Assembly: GCA_016295375.1 (NCBI GenBank) | Contig: JAEDLI010000107.1 | Coordinates: 1-8,091, forward strand | From: Fibrobacter sp. | GTDB taxonomy: Bacteria; Fibrobacterota; Fibrobacteria; Fibrobacterales; Fibrobacteraceae | Length of the DNA: 8,091 bases | Reading direction: 5' to 3' | In this document: piece by piece, positions 5,627-8,091 of the stretch | How the letters are laid out: each line of letters begins with the position of its first letter | Position numbering within the stretch: position 1 is the first letter of the stretch | Translations under genes and position numbers: made by a program | The notes under the pieces: generated by a model | What the model saw: only the letters and a program-made list of their open reading frames with translations | What the model was told of the DNA's origin: nothing | Database searches by the model: none

Positions 5627-6520
5627 TTATCTTCGCCCGGATTCTCTGGGGTGGAATGCCCGGTGTTCCTGCTTGATAAATTCCTTGTCGATGTGGGTAT
5701 AAATCTGCGTGGTGCTAATGTCCGCATGCCCAAGCAGTTCTTGCAGTACGCGCAGGTCCATACCCGCCTCCAGGCAGTGCGTGGCAAAGCTGTGACGGAA
5801 GGTGTGGGGCGACACCTGCTTGGTCAGGTGTGCGGTGTGCTGTTGCACTATCTTCCAGGCCCCCATGCGGCTCATGGGCCTGCCCCGCGGGTTCAAAATG
5901 ATGTTGTCTGTAGCGGGGTGGGTGAGTGGCCTGCCCTCTTGGATCCAGGCGCGCAGGTTTTCCTTTGCCTTGCTGCCTAGCGGGATCAGACGTTGCTTGT
6001 TGCCCTTGCCGATAGGGGTCAGCCATTCGTTGTCAAGGTCCAGCTGAGAAAGCTTGATGCCCAGGGCTTCCGAAATACGGAGCCCGGCACTGTACATGAG
6101 TTCGAGCAGGGCGGTGTCCCGGAGCGGATTCTTGCCGTTTGCAGCGCTTTCAAAAACGGAATCGACTTCTTCGCGGGTCAGGTATTCGGGCAGGTAGTGC
6201 CCAAGTTTCGGTGTGGCCAGCATGGATTCGGTACTGAAATCGTATTCGCCCTGATTCTGCATGTGCTTTAGAAACCCGCGCAGGCTGGAAAAATGCCTTG
6301 CCACGGAGGTGGGGGAGTATTCCAGTTGTCCGGCGGTAAGCGTTAGGAACTCGTCCAGTTTCTGGGGAGTGAGCTCCTTTAAATCCAGGTGGGCGTCGTC
6401 GAGCCAGGCAATAAAGTGCCGTAGGTCCTCTTGGTAGCTTTGTATGGTCTTGGACGAAAGGTTTCGTTCCACTCCCAAAAAGGCCAGGTAGGCGTCCATG
6501 CGGTTCGAATTGAGGCTCAT
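5627..6520 (-). CDS. xerD: Tyrosine recombinase XerD/XerC type
   Basis: Xer recombinases resolve chromosome dimers by strand exchange at dif. The protein has 297 residues, like E. coli XerC and XerD (298 each). The N-terminal core-binding (SAM-like) domain covers about residues 5-90. The catalytic domain follows (about 110-290) with the complete set R148 (GLRISE), K172 (GKGNKQR), H239 and R242 (HTFRH), H265 (LLGHADISTTQIYTH) and the nucleophile Y274. It ends with the usual HPR motif (290-292). XerD is preferred over XerC on overall look only, so the symbol is less certain than the family. No integrase-type N-terminal arm or neighbouring phage genes are present, so it reads as a housekeeping copy. 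The ATG at 6520 lacks a Shine-Dalgarno; a second ATG at codon 8 has none either. It converges on the pentapeptide gene. Confidence 0.88.
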   Translation of the reverse strand: MSLNSNRMDAYLAFLGVERNLSSKTIQSYQEDLRHFIAWLDDAHLDLKELTPQKLDEFLTLTAGQLEYSPTSVARHFSSLRGFLKHMQNQGEYDFSTESMLATPKLGHYLPEYLTREEVDSVFESAANGKNPLRDTALLELMYSAGLRISEALGIKLSQLDLDNEWLTPIGKGNKQRLIPLGSKAKENLRAWIQEGRPLTHPATDNIILNPRGRPMSRMGAWKIVQQHTAHLTKQVSPHTFRHSFATHCLEAGMDLRVLQELLGHADISTTQIYTHIDKEFIKQEHRAFHPRESGRR

Positions 6521-6527
6521 GAGGGGG

Positions 6528-6557
6528 AAAATAGAAAAAAGCGTTACTCGGGGTCAT
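6528..6557 (-). promoter_or_regulatory. Candidate promoter of xerD
   Basis: On the minus strand ATGACC (6552-6557) and TATTTT (6528-6533) are 18 bases apart, each four of six to consensus. The -10 box ends seven bases before the ATG, so the transcript could begin at or next to the start codon. The same -10-to-ATG spacing occurs at the trp leader peptide. Confidence 0.35.
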
Positions 6558-6581
6558 TCGGACGCCGGAGGCGAGGATGAC
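6553..6581. repeat. Imperfect palindrome, REP-like
   Basis: GTCAT (6553-6557) and ATGAC (6577-6581) flank an inner hairpin CGCC-GGA-GGCG (6563-6573). It is GC-rich against its surroundings and intergenic, like repetitive extragenic palindromes. Only one copy lies in the window, so its repetitive nature is a guess. A run of nine G (6584-6592) follows directly. Confidence 0.3.
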
Positions 6582-6600
6582 GAGGGGGGGGGCAATGACG

Positions 6601-6627
6601 AAAAAGCCCGGCCGAGCCGGGCTTTTT
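6601..6627. terminator. Terminator of the Ig-like repeat protein gene (bidirectional shape)
   Basis: AAAAAGCCCGGC and GCCGGGCTTTTT form a perfect 12-bp stem with a CGA loop. It is flanked by A5 and T5, so it can work on either strand. It starts 20 bases after the stop codon of the minus-strand Ig-like protein gene and separates it from xerD. It is the strongest terminator in the window. Confidence 0.9.
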
Positions 6628-6646
6628 GCGAGACTTAAGAGAACGT

Positions 6647-8091
6647 TTACTCATCAATTGTACAGACTGTATTACCGTGGAATTTCAGAGTGTATACATT
6701 TGACGCAGATGGAAGCGTGGTGATTTGGTACCAATTGGGGTCGTTATAATAGTAATTGACATTTTTTGTGCCCAATTTATTGTCATTAAGATACAGGTCC
6801 ATCATGAGATTTGGTCCATCATCATTTGGGCTCCATCCGCTAAATGATTGTTCTCCTGAAGTAAAGAAGTTGTTTCCGGAGTTGTTGTCTTTCGTTATCT
6901 TGCAACCTGATGATGTTATTTTTTTCACAGTCAGTGTTGCTGTACAAACCGGGTCGCCTTTATATTCAAGTGTTATAGGATATGTTCCAGCAGCATCGGG
7001 CGCTGTCAACGTTGTATCTTTGTTGGTTGGTTTAACCGTAATTGATTGAGTGTTTCCATTGAACGTCAAATCCATGTTTATCGTTCCCACAAAGTCGGAA
7101 TTCCCCGGTTTGAAATCGAATGACTGTCCGGGAATGGTCGTAAAGGTTGTTTCACTTGCATTTCCGACTTTCCCGATGTTGCAGCTTGGCTTCGGGTAGT
7201 CCACCGTCAGCGTGGCGGTGCATACCTGTCCGTCGTCGTCAGAAAGCTTTACGGTATACGAACCCAATGCATCAGGGGCGTCCAGCACTGTTTCCGTGTT
7301 GTTGCTGGGCTTCGCCTCTATCTGCTGAGTCGAGCCGTTGAATTCAAGGGTCACCATCTTGGTTCCACCCGGGTAGTTGGAGTTACCCGGCTTGAATGCG
7401 AACTGCTGCCCTGGAATGGCGTTGTAGTTTGTGCCGCTTGCGCTACCGACTGCACCGATGTTGCAGCTGGGCTTAATCAAATTCACGGTCTTTGTGACCT
7501 TGCAGACTTCGTTGTCGTGATAGACAAGCCTGAAGTCATAGGAACCCACTTCCGTGGGCATGGTCACCGTGTACAAATCGCTGTTGTAGTACCTGTTGAC
7601 TGTGAGAGATGTCAGCTTGGTGTCGTCTCGGTAGAAATCCATGGAAAGATTGTCAGCGCCAACCCAGCCATTGAAGGAGGATCCCGGGCTGAACTTGTTG
7701 CTTCCGTTTATGGTACAGCTGGTCGAGGTAATCTTCGGATATGCGACGGTCAGCGTTGCCGAGCACACGTCGCGCCCGTTGTGAGACAGTGTCACGGGGT
7801 ACTCGCCTTCTTGCGAAGGGGCCGTCAGTTGGGTCGCTGGACTCGCACCGCCCCATTTGACGTTTATAGTTTTGGGAGTCCCGTCGCCCACGGTCACATC
7901 CATGGATATGCCGGCCTCAGTTGAGCCTTCCACGTCAACCGGAGCGAAGTAGAAGGACCCGCCGGGTGCCGTAGAATGGGGATGTTCTCCATGCTGATTC
8001 CAATGATCGTTTTCGCCTCCCGCAAGATAGCAGTTCGCCGTTGCCGGAGCCGTTGCCTTGGGCGTGGGCTGGGTGGCGATGACCGGCACAT
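6647..8091 (-). CDS. Large Ig-like-module surface protein (partial, 5' end outside window)
   Basis: This is the C-terminal part of a larger protein. The frame is open to the right edge and no start with ribosome-binding site is seen, so the true start is off the window. Counting from the codon at 8089, a Pro/Thr/Ala-rich linker (1-19) is followed by five modules of about 85-105 residues. Each begins at a Cys in a C-x-I-like strand and has a second Cys near its end (C20/C109, C125/C196, C209/C290, C303/C382, C396/C476), ten cysteines in five pairs. Modules 3 and 4 share IPGQxFxFKPGNS. Modules 2 and 5 share an F(N/S)GW and NxYYN pattern. The beta-rich make-up and one likely disulfide per module suggest Ig-like domains of an exported adhesin or envelope protein. 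No sorting signal is visible: the last module ends at CTIDE without the usual closing strand. Confidence 0.8.
   Translation of the reverse strand, partial: VPVIATQPTPKATAPATANCYLAGGENDHWNQHGEHPHSTAPGGSFYFAPVDVEGSTEAGISMDVTVGDGTPKTINVKWGGASPATQLTAPSQEGEYPVTLSHNGRDVCSATLTVAYPKITSTSCTINGSNKFSPGSSFNGWVGADNLSMDFYRDDTKLTSLTVNRYYNSDLYTVTMPTEVGSYDFRLVYHDNEVCKVTKTVNLIKPSCNIGAVGSASGTNYNAIPGQQFAFKPGNSNYPGGTKMVTLEFNGSTQQIEAKPSNNTETVLDAPDALGSYTVKLSDDDGQVCTATLTVDYPKPSCNIGKVGNASETTFTTIPGQSFDFKPGNSDFVGTINMDLTFNGNTQSITVKPTNKDTTLTAPDAAGTYPITLEYKGDPVCTATLTVKKITSSGCKITKDNNSGNNFFTSGEQSFSGWSPNDDGPNLMMDLYLNDNKLGTKNVNYYYNDPNWYQITTLPSASNVYTLKFHGNTVCTIDE
6905..7465 (-). repeat. Tandem duplicated Ig-like modules 3 and 4
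   Basis: Two adjacent modules (7184-7465 and 6905-7183) start with CNIG and share IPGQxFxFKPGNS, a xxxLEFNG/LTFNG strand, KPxNxxTxLxAPDAxGxY and VCTATLTV. They are clearly a tandem duplication. Modules 2 (7466-7717) and 5 (6650-6904) are a second, different related pair. Module 1 (7718-8032) is closest in its C-terminal half to the 3/4 type. Confidence 0.75.

Noticed and set aside
5627..6520. Tyrosine recombinase as a mark of an integrated phage or integron
   Set aside because: Length and motifs match housekeeping XerC/XerD. There is no attachment-site repeat, excisionase, phage gene or attC-like cassette nearby.

Overview
The window looks like a stretch of a Fibrobacter-type (Fibrobacterota) chromosome. 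This is inferred, not proven. The GC content is mid-range, AAG/GAC/TTC codons are preferred, the exported protein has an 'FAQ' type signal-peptide end and a lysine-rich tail, and the last gene encodes repeated Ig-like modules with paired cysteines. Genes sit mostly on the minus strand, with one plus-strand gene in the middle. No rRNA, tRNA, insertion sequence or CRISPR array was seen.

Region 1 (1-1740, minus strand) is the start of a tryptophan biosynthesis unit. A partial trpE runs off the left edge. Between it and the next gene lies a control region: a candidate promoter, an 18-residue leader peptide with two adjacent Trp codons just before its stop, and a set of mutually exclusive RNA hairpins ending in a U-rich intrinsic terminator. 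This is the classical layout of ribosome-mediated trp attenuation. About 180 nt of further untranslated leader separate the attenuator from the trpE Shine-Dalgarno.

Region 2 (1741-4023, minus strand) is a tight three-gene operon with 9-nt gaps: a geranylgeranyl-reductase-family FAD oxidoreductase, then SufE (sulfur transfer for Fe-S cluster assembly), then a 200-residue single-pass membrane protein I do not recognise. A hairpin terminator follows it.

Region 3 (4024-5610, plus strand) holds an exported pentapeptide-repeat protein of 474 residues. It is a long right-handed beta-helix with a nine-lysine run near its C-terminus, and its gene ends at a strong GNRA-loop terminator. It is transcribed divergently from the oxidoreductase operon.

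Region 4 (5627-6520, minus strand) is a complete XerD-type tyrosine recombinase with all six catalytic residues. It converges on the pentapeptide gene. Region 5 (6521-8091, minus strand) has an intergenic stretch with a G9 run, an imperfect palindrome and a perfect 12-bp terminator hairpin. It is followed by the C-terminal part of a large extracellular-looking protein built from five Ig-like modules of two alternating types, each with exactly one cysteine pair. GC content drops sharply inside its fourth module.

The most notable item is the complete, previously unlabelled trp attenuator with its leader peptide. Also worth attention are the mosaic Ig-module protein, the basic-tailed pentapeptide protein, and the pattern in which first genes of transcription units lack Shine-Dalgarno sites.
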